A DNA stretch of 64,000 nt from Spirochaetota bacterium (lineage in GTDB: Bacteria; Spirochaetota; Spirochaetia; Treponematales; Treponemataceae), in the NCBI GenBank assembly GCA_023438065.1, contig JAEXRH010000017.1, forward strand, positions 1-64,000. Reading direction: 5' to 3'. Position 1 is the stretch's first letter. Every line of letters begins with the position of its first letter. Made by a program: the position numbers and the translations under genes. Under the pieces are notes generated by a model. It was not told where the DNA came from, did no database searches, and saw only the letters and a program-made list of their open reading frames with translations. Shown piece after piece: positions 42,411 to 50,761 of the stretch.

Positions 42411-42437
42411 TATCGGAAGAAACGCCCGGGATGATTA
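42411..42437 (-). promoter_or_regulatory. Weak sigma-28-like element before the 130-aa gene
   Basis: On the minus strand: TAAT (42437-42434), 17 nt, CCGATA (42416-42411). The fliS promoter here has TAAA, 16 nt and CCGATA. Spacing is off by one and the -35 box is poor. Confidence 0.25.
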
Positions 42438-42484
42438 CAGGAAATTTTCGGGCAGGCCCCGTCGGCGCGCGGGTGAACGGGGCG

Positions 42485-43819
42485 CTAGTGCGCCTTTGTC
42501 CAGTCGGTGATGCGGTCGCGGAGCGAGCTCTTCGACCCGTCGTCGGATACCGCGTCAGCGAGGTACGGAACGACGAGCTCCCGCTTGATGATCTCCCAGT
42601 TATTGGGAAGGATGCGCGGGACGAGGAGGCTGTTCGCGGGCGGGAGATGGCCGAGGAGCGGCGGGTAGAGGAGGGGAAACGCCTTTTCGTTCACGCTCTT
42701 GAGCGCGGAGAACCCCCCCGAGATGCCGAAGCTCCGCTTGAGGGAGCCGAGGTCCCGGCTTCGCTCGAGAAGCTCCTTTTGCGTCTTTTCGTTGAAGAAC
42801 CAGATCAGGAAGGCCTCTGCCGCGTCGATGTTGGGCGCCTTCTTGCAGATGCCGAGATAGGTGATCCCGTCGGTGACGGCGGCTTTCCCGTTTTTCGTGA
42901 TCCACCTGAAGTCGAGGTTCTGCAGCTTGTCCTGGGGAAGGGTGAAGAGCTCGTCGCTCGAGATGCACGAGAAGAGGTTCCTTCCCCCGGTGACGAGCCG
43001 GTAGGGCGGGTCGTAGAGATACTTGAACTGAAAATCGTCCTCGGCGCGCGAGGATCCGTTCGAGGTTTTCGTCCAGTCGGAAAGATACCGCTCGGCCGCG
43101 TCGAGCGAGTCCGCGTCCCATTTGATGACGCGCGAGTCCTCCTCGAAACGCGCCTCGAAGAGCTGGGCCGTTACGTAGAGGAATTCCCTGTCCCATCGCG
43201 GCGAAAAGCCCATGCGGACGAACTGGCCCTTATGCTTGAGGTTGTACTCGCGGGCGATCGACTTGATCTCGTCGAGGGAAAGGGAGAAATCGTTCGGGAC
43301 GAGATTGCGTTTTTCCGGGGAGAAGATGAGCACGGGCATGTTGAAGCTGACGGGGAGCAGGTATTGCCTCCCTCCCACGTTGCCGAGGCCGAGAAGCGGC
43401 CCGTAGAAAAGCTTCGCGCTGATGCGAAGCTCGTTGAAGAGGTAGTCGACCGGGATGAGGCGGGATCGCGCCTTCTCGCCCTTGAGCCAGGGGCCGATGA
43501 CGATGTCCGGCGTTTCCTTCGCCGCGATCAGGGCGCCGGCGGGGTTTTCCCGGTATTCGACGATGGCGCGGTAGCGGGTCTGGCTTTTGTTGAAGAGCTC
43601 GACGTACGAGGCGAAGTCCGCCTGGTCGGTCCAGATGATGGCGATGTCGGTTTTTTTCGCGCGACCGCAGGAGAGGAGCGTCGAGGCGACCGCGATGAGC
43701 GCGAGCGAGGCGATGCATGCCCGCGCCGCCCCGACGGCACGCCGATACGCGTCCGGTCGATGAGGCGACGCTTCGATGGGGGAGTGCGCGTTCGGGCGCG
43801 AAATGGTGTGGTCGGTCAT
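42485..43819 (-). CDS. Extracellular solute-binding lipoprotein
   Basis: A 444-residue family-1-type substrate-binding lipoprotein. After a polar N-terminus, a hydrophobic core leads to the lipobox (TLLSCGRAKK, Cys about residue 51). The mature part starts TDIAIIWTDQADFASYVELFNKSQTRYRAIVEYRENP, in the pattern of sugar-binding proteins ('i..w......y..l...F....p.i.V.....'). PDIVIGPWL and a bi-lobed fold pattern follow. No ABC permease or ATPase lies nearby, so it is an orphan. No ribosome site precedes ATG 43819; the start fits leaderless translation. Confidence 0.75.
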   Translation of the reverse strand: MTDHTISRPNAHSPIEASPHRPDAYRRAVGAARACIASLALIAVASTLLSCGRAKKTDIAIIWTDQADFASYVELFNKSQTRYRAIVEYRENPAGALIAAKETPDIVIGPWLKGEKARSRLIPVDYLFNELRISAKLFYGPLLGLGNVGGRQYLLPVSFNMPVLIFSPEKRNLVPNDFSLSLDEIKSIAREYNLKHKGQFVRMGFSPRWDREFLYVTAQLFEARFEEDSRVIKWDADSLDAAERYLSDWTKTSNGSSRAEDDFQFKYLYDPPYRLVTGGRNLFSCISSDELFTLPQDKLQNLDFRWITKNGKAAVTDGITYLGICKKAPNIDAAEAFLIWFFNEKTQKELLERSRDLGSLKRSFGISGGFSALKSVNEKAFPLLYPPLLGHLPPANSLLVPRILPNNWEIIKRELVVPYLADAVSDDGSKSSLRDRITDWTKAH

Positions 43820-43825
43820 GGGGTA

Positions 43826-43854
43826 ACTGTATTGTCGGAAACTTTGGTTGTCAA
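43826..43854 (-). promoter_or_regulatory. Candidate leaderless promoter of the solute-binding gene
   Basis: On the minus strand: TTGACA (43854-43849, full consensus), 17 nt, TACAGT (43831-43826), 6 nt, ATG 43819. Its -35 box shares its bases with the divergent plus-strand promoter. Confidence 0.65.
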
Positions 43855-43876
43855 TCCCGGCGGGCCCGGGTATAAT
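43848..43876 (+). promoter_or_regulatory. Candidate leaderless promoter of the 161-aa gene
   Basis: TTGTCA (43848-43853), 17 nt, TATAAT (43871-43876, full consensus), 6 nt, ATG 43883. There is no room for a ribosome binding site. Confidence 0.7.
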
Positions 43877-43882
43877 CGACTC

Positions 43883-44368
43883 ATGACGACGATACATGAT
43901 CCCGCGATTCCCGAAATCATCCTCAAGATCGCGGATCACTACAACAACAACATCGCGACCCGTTTCATGCGACCGCTGCTCGCGGGGATCCTCGCCGATC
44001 ACGAGCTCAGCCGACAGCTCGCGGAGATCACCGACCATTCCGAGGCGTTCACCGCCCAGGGCATCCATCTCGACGAGCTCTACGGGCAGATCCAGGCGCT
44101 CGCGCGCTTCGTCTTTCTCGTGCGGACCGAGATCGTCCCGAACATCCGGATACTCTCCGGTTCCTCGTCGGCGAAGGACTCGAACAAGGTATACCGCGAC
44201 ATGGCGATGAATAATTTCGGCGCGAACGTGACGATACTCGCGGACTACGTGAACGACCTCTACCTGAAGACCGTCGCCTACGACCGCGCGCACAGTCCCT
44301 CGGGGAAGCCGGTCTACCGGGACATACCGGGGCTTTCCGAGATCGGGCGGTATCTCGTCGGGAATTGA
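43883..44368 (+). CDS. Hypothetical helical protein, 161 aa
   Basis: A soluble, mainly helical 161-residue protein (IPEIILKIADHYNNNIATRFMRPLLAGILADHELSRQLAEITDHSEAFTAQ..., GANVTILADYVNDLYLKTVAYDRAHS). I recognise no family. It starts with ATG 43883 directly behind a consensus -10. It ends 33 nt before a perfect 40-bp palindromic terminator shared with the convergent aminotransferase gene. No function can be offered. Confidence 0.75.
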   Translation: MTTIHDPAIPEIILKIADHYNNNIATRFMRPLLAGILADHELSRQLAEITDHSEAFTAQGIHLDELYGQIQALARFVFLVRTEIVPNIRILSGSSSAKDSNKVYRDMAMNNFGANVTILADYVNDLYLKTVAYDRAHSPSGKPVYRDIPGLSEIGRYLVGN

Positions 44369-44400
44369 CGCTATTCCGTGAATCCCGCTGCCCCAAATGA

Positions 44401-44440
44401 AAAGCAAGACCCCGGAAACGCGTTTCCGGGGTCTTGCTTT
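44401..44440. terminator. Perfect 40-bp palindrome, bidirectional terminator
   Basis: The sequence AAAGCAAGACCCCGGAAACG is followed directly by its exact reverse complement. As RNA it gives an 18-bp stem with a 4-nt loop, with T-rich ends in both directions. It lies between two convergent genes. Confidence 0.92.
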
Positions 44441-44479
44441 TATAAGCGGGATCCCGCGCGAAGGCGGGGTCTTGCCGGA

Positions 44480-45790
44480 TTACTTCGCCATTTCCCCGGC
44501 GACGCGGAAGATCGTCTCGAAGAGGCTCTCGAGCTTCTCGGTATCGACCGACGAGAACGCCACGCGAAGGTGGGTCGGGTCGATGGAGATCGTCCCGATT
44601 CCGTGTTCGTGGAGGAGCTTCACGCGGAGGTCCTCGGCGCCGACGCCGACGCACTTCATGCTCATGAAGTAGCCGGAGTTGAAGGGCAGCGCCTGGAGCA
44701 CGGGATGGCCCTTGTGCGCGTCGATGAACTTCCTCACGACGCGGTAGCGCTCCTCGAGCATCTTGCGGAACGCGAGCTTCTCGCTCTCGGTGCGCGGGTC
44801 GGCCATCATCTTGAGCATGAGCGACTGCGAGGGCGCGGCGGCGCACGAGACGGACGAGCGGATAACGCCCATGAGCTTCTTGATGAGCGCGTCGTACTGC
44901 GCGTCGGTCATTCCCTTCGAGCCGAAGGTGATGAAACCGGTGCGGAGTCCCCATACGTAGTCTTCCTTCGTGGGGCCGTCGATCTTGACGGCGAGGATCC
45001 TCTCGTGAAGGTTCGCGAGCTTCGCGAAGAGCGATTCGGGCTCGATGTCATCCTCGTAGTCGAGGCCGAAGTAAGCGTCGTCGCACCAGACCATCACGTC
45101 GGCGCCCGCGTCCGCGGCTTCCTTGACGACCGCGACGATGGCGGCGACTTCCGCCCTCGTCGGGGTGTAGCCCGAGGGGTTCTGGGGGAAGTTGAGGAGC
45201 ATGCGGACCGAGCCGGTTTTCGCCTCTTCCCGCACCGCGGCGCGGAATCCCTCGACGTCGAATCCGTCGCCCTTGAAGGTCGGGAAGCCCTTGAGGGACG
45301 CGTTGCGTCTCGCCTCGACGATGAGCACGTAATTGTCCCAGGCCGGGGCCCCGGTGAGGAGGGTTACGCCCTCGCCGAGGAAGAGGTCCGACAGGTAGGA
45401 GATACCGGCGGTCAGGCCGGGAACGAGCACGGGGAGCGAGATTTTCGCGTCCGCGAGGCTCGGGTTTTTCTTTTTGATGGCGTCAAGCCAAAGGGCCCGG
45501 AGGTCGTCGTTGCCCGCGGTCGGGGGATAGGCGACGGCTTCGCCCGAGGTAAGGGTCGGCAGCTGTTCCTTGAGCGCGGAAAGGATGACGGGTTTTCCGT
45601 CCTTGCATGCCATGCCGATCGTGGCGTTGGCGGTTTTTCCGAGCTTTTTCGCCTCGCCGCTTTGCGCGATGATACCTTTCGGAAAGTAGAGCCGCGTTCC
45701 GAGGTCCGACAGCATGCGTCCGGCGATGCAGGAGGCGAGAACGGAGTTAAGCTCCTGAGCCAGCGGGTTGATGGTTTGATTGTTAGCCAT
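44480..45790 (-). CDS. Class I/II PLP-dependent aminotransferase
   Basis: A 436-residue fold-type-I aminotransferase. Visible elements are LTAGISYLSDLF for cofactor phosphate contact, LNFPQNPSGYTPTRAEV (Asn of the NPTG-like motif), VWCDDAYFGLDY (Asp that binds the PLP nitrogen), and VKIDGPTKEDYVWGLRTGF with the PLP Lys and the Arg. It belongs to the AspC/alanine-type family; the substrate cannot be assigned. No Shine-Dalgarno precedes ATG 45790; a TTGACA box lies upstream at 45829-45824 with a CACAAT 7 nt before the ATG. Confidence 0.85.
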   Translation of the reverse strand: MANNQTINPLAQELNSVLASCIAGRMLSDLGTRLYFPKGIIAQSGEAKKLGKTANATIGMACKDGKPVILSALKEQLPTLTSGEAVAYPPTAGNDDLRALWLDAIKKKNPSLADAKISLPVLVPGLTAGISYLSDLFLGEGVTLLTGAPAWDNYVLIVEARRNASLKGFPTFKGDGFDVEGFRAAVREEAKTGSVRMLLNFPQNPSGYTPTRAEVAAIVAVVKEAADAGADVMVWCDDAYFGLDYEDDIEPESLFAKLANLHERILAVKIDGPTKEDYVWGLRTGFITFGSKGMTDAQYDALIKKLMGVIRSSVSCAAAPSQSLMLKMMADPRTESEKLAFRKMLEERYRVVRKFIDAHKGHPVLQALPFNSGYFMSMKCVGVGAEDLRVKLLHEHGIGTISIDPTHLRVAFSSVDTEKLESLFETIFRVAGEMAK

Positions 45791-45822
45791 GGTAGGTATT
45801 GTGTACTATGGAGCGATACCGG

Positions 45823-45852
45823 TTGTCAATCTGGCGGAAGGCCGGGTAGAAT
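45823..45852 (+). promoter_or_regulatory. Promoter of the moxR-bat operon
   Basis: TTGTCA (45823-45828), 18 nt, TAGAAT (45847-45852). The same GGTTGTCAATC...CCGGGTA(T/G)AAT sequence occurs at 43846-43876. The -35 box read on the other strand is TTGACA for the aminotransferase gene. Confidence 0.6.
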
Positions 45853-45886
45853 GAAAATCATACTGTATTCTGCGGGGTAGTGTATT

Positions 45887-46915
45887 ATGAAGGAAGATTC
45901 TGCGCGTTTCGAGAGGAGTCTCGCGATTCTTGAGCGGGCGAGGGCGGGCATGCGCGAGCGCATCGTGGGCCAGGAAGCCCTTGTCGACGGGATCCTGACC
46001 GGGTTCATCGCCGGCGGCCACGTCCTGCTCGAGGGCGTCCCGGGCCTCGCGAAAACCCTCGCGGTCAAGACCTTCGCGGAGCTTTCCGACTTGAGCTTCA
46101 AGCGCATCCAGTTCACCCCCGACCTCCTCCCCGCGGACCTCATCGGAACCCTCGTCTACGAGCCGTCGAAGATGAGCTTTTCCGTGCGCAAGGGTCCGGT
46201 GTTCGCGAACCTCGTGCTCGCCGACGAGATCAACCGCGCGCCCGCGAAGGTTCAGTCCGCGCTCCTCGAGGCGATGGCCGAGGGTCAGGTGACGATCGGC
46301 GAGACCTCGTACGCGCTGCCCGCTCCCTTTTTCGTGCTCGCGACGCAAAACCCGATCGAGCAGGAAGGGACGTACAACCTTCCCGAGGCCGAGCTCGACC
46401 GCTTCCTTCTCAAGCTGCTCGTTCCGTACCCGACGCTCGCCGAGGAGGCGGGCATAGTCCGGAAGTCCTCGGGCGGAAACCTTTCTGGAATGACGACCCC
46501 CGCGACGCAGTCGGCCAGGGCCTCCTCCGCTCCCGCGATCTCGCCCGAGGATCTCGCGCGCGTTCGCTCGGACGTCGATGCGGTCCGCCTCGACGAGGCC
46601 CTTCTATCGTATCTCGTCTCGATCACCGCGGCGACGAGGCCGCTCGCGGAGGCGAAGCGGAGCCCGCGCCAGAGGGACGACTACCTCAAGTACATCGCCT
46701 TCGGCGCTTCCCCGCGGGCGAGCATCGCGCTCGCCTCGTGCGCGCGCATCGGCGCGCTTTTCGCCGGCCGCGACTACGTGATCCCGGAGGACATCAAGGC
46801 TGCCGCCTATCCGGTGCTCCGCCATCGGCTCGTCCTTTCCTACGAGGCCGGCGCGGACGGGCTTTCAGCCGACGACATCATCGCGCGCGTGCTCGCGGTC
46901 GTGCCGCTTCCGTAA
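45887..46915 (+). CDS. moxR: MoxR-family AAA+ ATPase
   Basis: A 342-residue AAA+ ATPase of the MoxR class that acts as a chaperone for VWA-domain proteins. Walker A is GVPGLAKT (about residues 48-55), Walker B VLADEINRAPAK, then EGQVTIGETSYALPAPFFVLATQNPIEQEGTYNLPEAELDRF, and a C-terminal lid (SPRQRDDYLKYIAFGASPRASIALASCAR). It heads the Bat operon and would assemble or activate the downstream VWA proteins. Confidence 0.96.
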   Translation: MKEDSARFERSLAILERARAGMRERIVGQEALVDGILTGFIAGGHVLLEGVPGLAKTLAVKTFAELSDLSFKRIQFTPDLLPADLIGTLVYEPSKMSFSVRKGPVFANLVLADEINRAPAKVQSALLEAMAEGQVTIGETSYALPAPFFVLATQNPIEQEGTYNLPEAELDRFLLKLLVPYPTLAEEAGIVRKSSGGNLSGMTTPATQSARASSAPAISPEDLARVRSDVDAVRLDEALLSYLVSITAATRPLAEAKRSPRQRDDYLKYIAFGASPRASIALASCARIGALFAGRDYVIPEDIKAAAYPVLRHRLVLSYEAGADGLSADDIIARVLAVVPLP

Positions 46916-46937
46916 GAAAGGCTCGAGGACTTCTCCC

Positions 46938-47849
46938 GTGAAACCCGATTCCTACATCGCCTCGCGCGCACGCGCCCTCAAGCTCGCCGCCCTCACCGTT
47001 TCCGAGGGCATGCAGTCGGGCTCGTTCCGCTCCCGCTTTCGCGGGCAGGGCATGGACTTCGACGGCGTTCGCGAGTACGAGCGGGGCGACGACGTCCGCT
47101 CGATCGACCGGAACGTGACCGCGCGCTCGGGGAAACCGTTCGTGAAACTGTATCGCGAGGAGCGGGACCTCACCGTCTTTCTCGTCGTCGACCTCTCGCT
47201 CTCGATGGACTCGGGGCCCGGCTCGGTCACCCGAAGGGAGAAGGCGCTCGAGATCGCCGCCCTCGTCGCCTTCGCGGCGGAATACTGCTCGAGCCCGGTG
47301 GGCGCGGTCGCCTTCGACGGCGCGACGGGCGCCGCGTTCCGGCCCCGGCAGGGTCGCGACAGCGTGCTTTCGATCCTCACCTCGCTCGACGGGCGGAAGC
47401 CCTCGGGACCGGGGACCGCGCTCGGAAGCGCGATCGCCGGCGCGTCCCGGGTTCTCAGATCCCGTTCCCTCGTCGTCATCGTTTCCGATTTCCGGGTGGC
47501 CGGTTACGAGAAGGCCCTCGGCATACTCGCGAGAAGGCACGACACGCTCGCCGTGCGGATCGTCTCTCCCGTCGACGCGGCACTTCCCGACGCGGGCTTC
47601 GTGCCCTTCGTCGATCCCGAGACGGGGCTTCGCGCCTCCTTCGCGACCGGCCAGGCGGCCTTTCGCGACCGATGGGAACGCGAGGCCGCGGAATCGGTCG
47701 AGCGCTGGCGCCACGTCTGCCTTCGTCGCGGGGTATCCACGCTCGTCGTCTCGACCGAGGATGACGCCGCCAAAAGCCTGTCGCTCTTTTTCTCGAATTA
47801 TCGACACGGATCGGCCCGCTCGCGCGGGGCAGGCGGTGACGCCCGATGA
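46938..47849 (+). CDS. DUF58 domain protein of the Bat operon
   Basis: A 303-residue protein with the DUF58 signature GVREYERGDDVRSIDRNVTARSGKPFVKLYREERDLTVFLVVDLSLSMD, including the MIDAS-like DLSLSMD of a VWA-related fold (about residues 76-82). A conserved moxR-DUF58-BatA order is usual. The stop overlaps the next gene by 4 nt. Role: partner of MoxR in the aerotolerance or envelope-stress complex. Confidence 0.92.
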   Translation: MKPDSYIASRARALKLAALTVSEGMQSGSFRSRFRGQGMDFDGVREYERGDDVRSIDRNVTARSGKPFVKLYREERDLTVFLVVDLSLSMDSGPGSVTRREKALEIAALVAFAAEYCSSPVGAVAFDGATGAAFRPRQGRDSVLSILTSLDGRKPSGPGTALGSAIAGASRVLRSRSLVVIVSDFRVAGYEKALGILARRHDTLAVRIVSPVDAALPDAGFVPFVDPETGLRASFATGQAAFRDRWEREAAESVERWRHVCLRRGVSTLVVSTEDDAAKSLSLFFSNYRHGSARSRGAGGDAR

Positions 47850-48781
47850 AGATCCGCCCGTTTCTCGCCCTTGCCTTCATTATCCCGTTCTCCGCCGCGT
47901 CGCCCCTTTCGGCCTCCGAGCCCGTCGGGGTTCTCGTGCCCCGCGAGGTCTTCGTCGGCGACGCGGCCGAGCTCAGTTTCTCGACCGGCGCGCTCAACGC
48001 GGTCCTCAAGCCGGGAGCCGAGGAGACTGTCCCTTCGGGCGACGTCGCGGTCTCTTCCGAGGTCACCGTCGAGTCCGTCACGGTCAGGCGCGGCGAGTCC
48101 TCCTCGACGGTCGTCATCCGGTTCGTGCCCTGGTACACGGGGCTCGTGCGCTTGCCCCCGTTCGCGTTCGGTAAGGTTCGCGTCGTCCCTCCTCCCGTCC
48201 GGATTTCCTCGCTTTCCGAACGTACCGGAGTCTCGTCGCTCGCGCCGCCGCGGCCGCCCCTCGTCGTGCCGGGCACGACCTTCGCCCTCTACGCGCTCGC
48301 CGCCTCGGGCCTCGTCGCGTTTCTCGCCCTCGCCCTCGCCGTCGCGAGGATGAGGCGTTTTCTCGCGCTCAACGGCGGCCGGCTTCTCTCCGGGCGCCGC
48401 GCGAAGCTCGCCCTGCGCGAGCTCAAGTGGCTCGAGCGCCGGACGGAACGGCTTGCGGGAGCCGAATGGTACGCGTCGTTTTCCCTCGTCCTCAGGCGGT
48501 ATCTCGGCTCCTTCCTCGGGGACGGCCCTTCGGCGCTCCTTTCGGCGACGACCCGCGAGATCGCCTCGTCGCTCGCGGATCGGGGGGAAACGATTCCCGA
48601 GCCGATTCGCTCGCGCGTCGGGACGCTTTTGTCTTCTATCGATGCCGCCCGCTACAGCGGCCGCGAGCCGCCCGATTCGCCCCGGGACGGGATAGTCGAG
48701 GCGCGCGCGATCGTCCTCGCCCTCGAGGAATCCGCGCGCGCGGCCACGGCCGAAAGGGAGGCTTCAGATGTTCAGCTTTGA
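47846..48781 (+). CDS. Bat-operon membrane protein, unassigned
   Basis: A 311-residue protein with a signal peptide (MKIRPFLALAFIIPFSAASPLSASE), a beta-rich periplasmic domain (about residues 25-130) and one transmembrane helix (about 152-172, YALAASGLVAFLALALAVA). A cytosolic helical tail follows (LALRELKWLERRTERLAGAEWYASFSLVLRRYLGSFLGD). It occupies the place of the DUF4381-type protein often found between DUF58 and BatA. The C-terminal region fits that family. It overlaps the next gene by 14 nt. Confidence 0.75.
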   Translation: MKIRPFLALAFIIPFSAASPLSASEPVGVLVPREVFVGDAAELSFSTGALNAVLKPGAEETVPSGDVAVSSEVTVESVTVRRGESSSTVVIRFVPWYTGLVRLPPFAFGKVRVVPPPVRISSLSERTGVSSLAPPRPPLVVPGTTFALYALAASGLVAFLALALAVARMRRFLALNGGRLLSGRRAKLALRELKWLERRTERLAGAEWYASFSLVLRRYLGSFLGDGPSALLSATTREIASSLADRGETIPEPIRSRVGTLLSSIDAARYSGREPPDSPRDGIVEARAIVLALEESARAATAEREASDVQL

Positions 48782-49769
48782 GCGTCCGCTCTTTCTCGCG
48801 CTCGCGCTCCTCGTTCCCCTTTTTTACGCCTTGCGCCGCTCGGGAAGCCTCGCCCGACTCGAGTTTTCCCTGACGCTCGGCGACTGGGACGGAATTCCCT
48901 TCAAGTGGTCGTCGCCGCTCGTCCGCTTCGCCTCCTTCTTCCATCGCGCGCTCGCCTTGGCGGGCTTTCTCTCCGTCGTCGTCGCGCTCGCCGGTCCCGT
49001 GCGGTTCAGGCAGGAAGAGGTTTACTCGAAGCCCGGCTCGGGTGTCGTGTTCGCGCTCGACGTGAGCCCCTCGATGGCCGCGCGCGACATCGCGGGCGAG
49101 ACCAGGATCGACGCCGCCCGCGCGTATATCCGCGCCTTCGCCGCGAAACGCCCCGGTGACTCCCTCGGTCTCGTCGCCCTCGGTCGGGATGCCGCTCTCC
49201 TCGTGCCGCCCACCCAGGACCATCGCGCCTTCCTTGAACGTCTCGACGCGCTCGCGATCGGCGAACTCGGCGACGGGACCGCGCTCGGCCTCGGTCTCGC
49301 CGTCGCGGCCGCCCATCTCGTCAGTCGCGATCTCGGTCGCGCCTCGGTGATCCTCATGACCGACGGCGAGAACAACACCGGGGAGATAAACCCGAAAACG
49401 GCCGCGGGAATCTATCCCGAGAACGGCATCGGCCTTTTCGTCGTGGGCGTCGGCTCCACGGGCGAGGTCCCGATCGAGTATACCGATCCCGTGACGGGCA
49501 AGCGCTATTCGGGAACCCTCAACTCGAGGTTCGACGAAGGCGCCCTCAAGGAGATCGCGATCAAGGCGCGCGGCACCTACCTTACCGCCTCGAACAAGGA
49601 CGCGCTCGACGCGGTATTCGCCTCGATCGACGAGTCCGTGCCCGCGTCCGCCTCGTCATGGAGCCGAACCGTCGCCGATCCGCTCGAGACGCCCATCATC
49701 GCGGCGGCCCTCGCGCTTTTCGCGCTCGCCTGGCTCGTCGCCCGCGTTTTCCTGAGGTCCGCGCTATGA
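48768..49769 (+). CDS. batA: BatA, VWA-domain membrane protein
   Basis: A 333-residue protein with two N-terminal transmembrane helices, a VWA domain and a C-terminal transmembrane helix. The metal site is ALDVSPSMAARD (the DxSxS motif near residue 92), with TDGENNTGE near 205 completing the MIDAS. In Bacteroides and Leptospira, Bat proteins aid oxygen and oxidative-stress tolerance; the molecular role is unsolved. It overlaps BatX by 14 nt and batB by 4 nt. Confidence 0.92.
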   Translation: MFSFERPLFLALALLVPLFYALRRSGSLARLEFSLTLGDWDGIPFKWSSPLVRFASFFHRALALAGFLSVVVALAGPVRFRQEEVYSKPGSGVVFALDVSPSMAARDIAGETRIDAARAYIRAFAAKRPGDSLGLVALGRDAALLVPPTQDHRAFLERLDALAIGELGDGTALGLGLAVAAAHLVSRDLGRASVILMTDGENNTGEINPKTAAGIYPENGIGLFVVGVGSTGEVPIEYTDPVTGKRYSGTLNSRFDEGALKEIAIKARGTYLTASNKDALDAVFASIDESVPASASSWSRTVADPLETPIIAAALALFALAWLVARVFLRSAL

Positions 49770-50761
49770 GTCCGCAATTCGCCCATCCGCAGTATCTTTT
49801 TCTCGCGGCCTTGGCGGTTCCCGCCCTGCTGTTCCATTGGTTCCTGATCGGAAAAGCGGTCGCCGCGCTCGCGCCGTTCATCGACTCCCGCTCGCGCGTT
49901 CCCGGTCGCGATCGCAGGGGCTCGTTCGCCCTTTCGCTCCGCGTCCGGGCGGCCTGCTTCGCCCTCGCGTGGGTTTCCCTTACCGTTGCGGCGGCGGGTC
50001 CCCGGTGGGGCACGAGGCTCGTGGCGAAACGGCAGGAGGGCTCTTCCGTCATGTTCGTCATGGACATCTCGCGGAGCATGACCCTTTCGGACGCGCAGCC
50101 GACGCGCCTTTCGTACGCGGCCCGGTACGCCTCGCTCCTGACCGAGCGCATGGAAAAAACGCCGTGCGGCCTCGTGCTCGCGAAAGGCGACGCCGTTCTC
50201 GCCCTTCCGCTGACCGTCGATCATCGCGCCCTCCGCGACCTCCTTGCCTCGCTTTCGCCGTCGCTCCTCACGAGCCCGGGCTCGTGCCCGGGAAAGGGCG
50301 TTCTCGCGGCGCTCCGCGCCTTTCCCGAAACCGGGTCGCAGTCGCGGACGATCGTGCTCTTTACCGACGGCGACGAGACCGTGCCGACCCTCGAGGACGC
50401 CGCGCGCGCGTGCCGGGTCGCGGGAACGCGGCTTCTGATCGTCGGCGTCGGTACCGTCTCGGGCGCCTCGATCAGGATCTATCCGGGTTCGGACAATCCC
50501 GAGACGCGCGAGAGCCGTCTTCGGGAGGACGCTCTTTCGCTCGCCGCGGAGATCGCCGGCGGCGGGAGCCTTTACGTGCCGGGAAGCGAGACCGGTTCCG
50601 CGCTTCGCGTCCTCGACTCGATCCTCGAGGGAACGGACTCGCGCTCCCGTCTCGTGTATACGCGCGAGCCGGTTTCGCGATACGGGGAGTTTTTGCTCGC
50701 GGCCCTCGCGCTCCTCAGCGCGGGCGTCGTCGTGGGAGGGTTGTCATGGAAACGAAGGTGA
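49766..50761 (+). CDS. batB: BatB, VWA-domain membrane protein
   Basis: A 331-residue paralogue of BatA. It starts MSPQFAHPQYLFLAALAVPALLFHWFLIGKAV, with a second helix after (AACFALAWVSLTVAAAG). The VWA site is VMDISRSMTLSD near residue 94 and FTDGDETVPTLEDA near 200. It ends in a short transmembrane helix. ATG 49766 overlaps the BatA stop; a longer upstream frame is not credible. Stop and next start overlap by 16 nt. Confidence 0.92.
   Translation: MSPQFAHPQYLFLAALAVPALLFHWFLIGKAVAALAPFIDSRSRVPGRDRRGSFALSLRVRAACFALAWVSLTVAAAGPRWGTRLVAKRQEGSSVMFVMDISRSMTLSDAQPTRLSYAARYASLLTERMEKTPCGLVLAKGDAVLALPLTVDHRALRDLLASLSPSLLTSPGSCPGKGVLAALRAFPETGSQSRTIVLFTDGDETVPTLEDAARACRVAGTRLLIVGVGTVSGASIRIYPGSDNPETRESRLREDALSLAAEIAGGGSLYVPGSETGSALRVLDSILEGTDSRSRLVYTREPVSRYGEFLLAALALLSAGVVVGGLSWKRR

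Noticed and set aside
42485..43819. ABC sugar transporter operon
   Set aside because: Only the binding lipoprotein is present; no permease or ATPase gene is adjacent.
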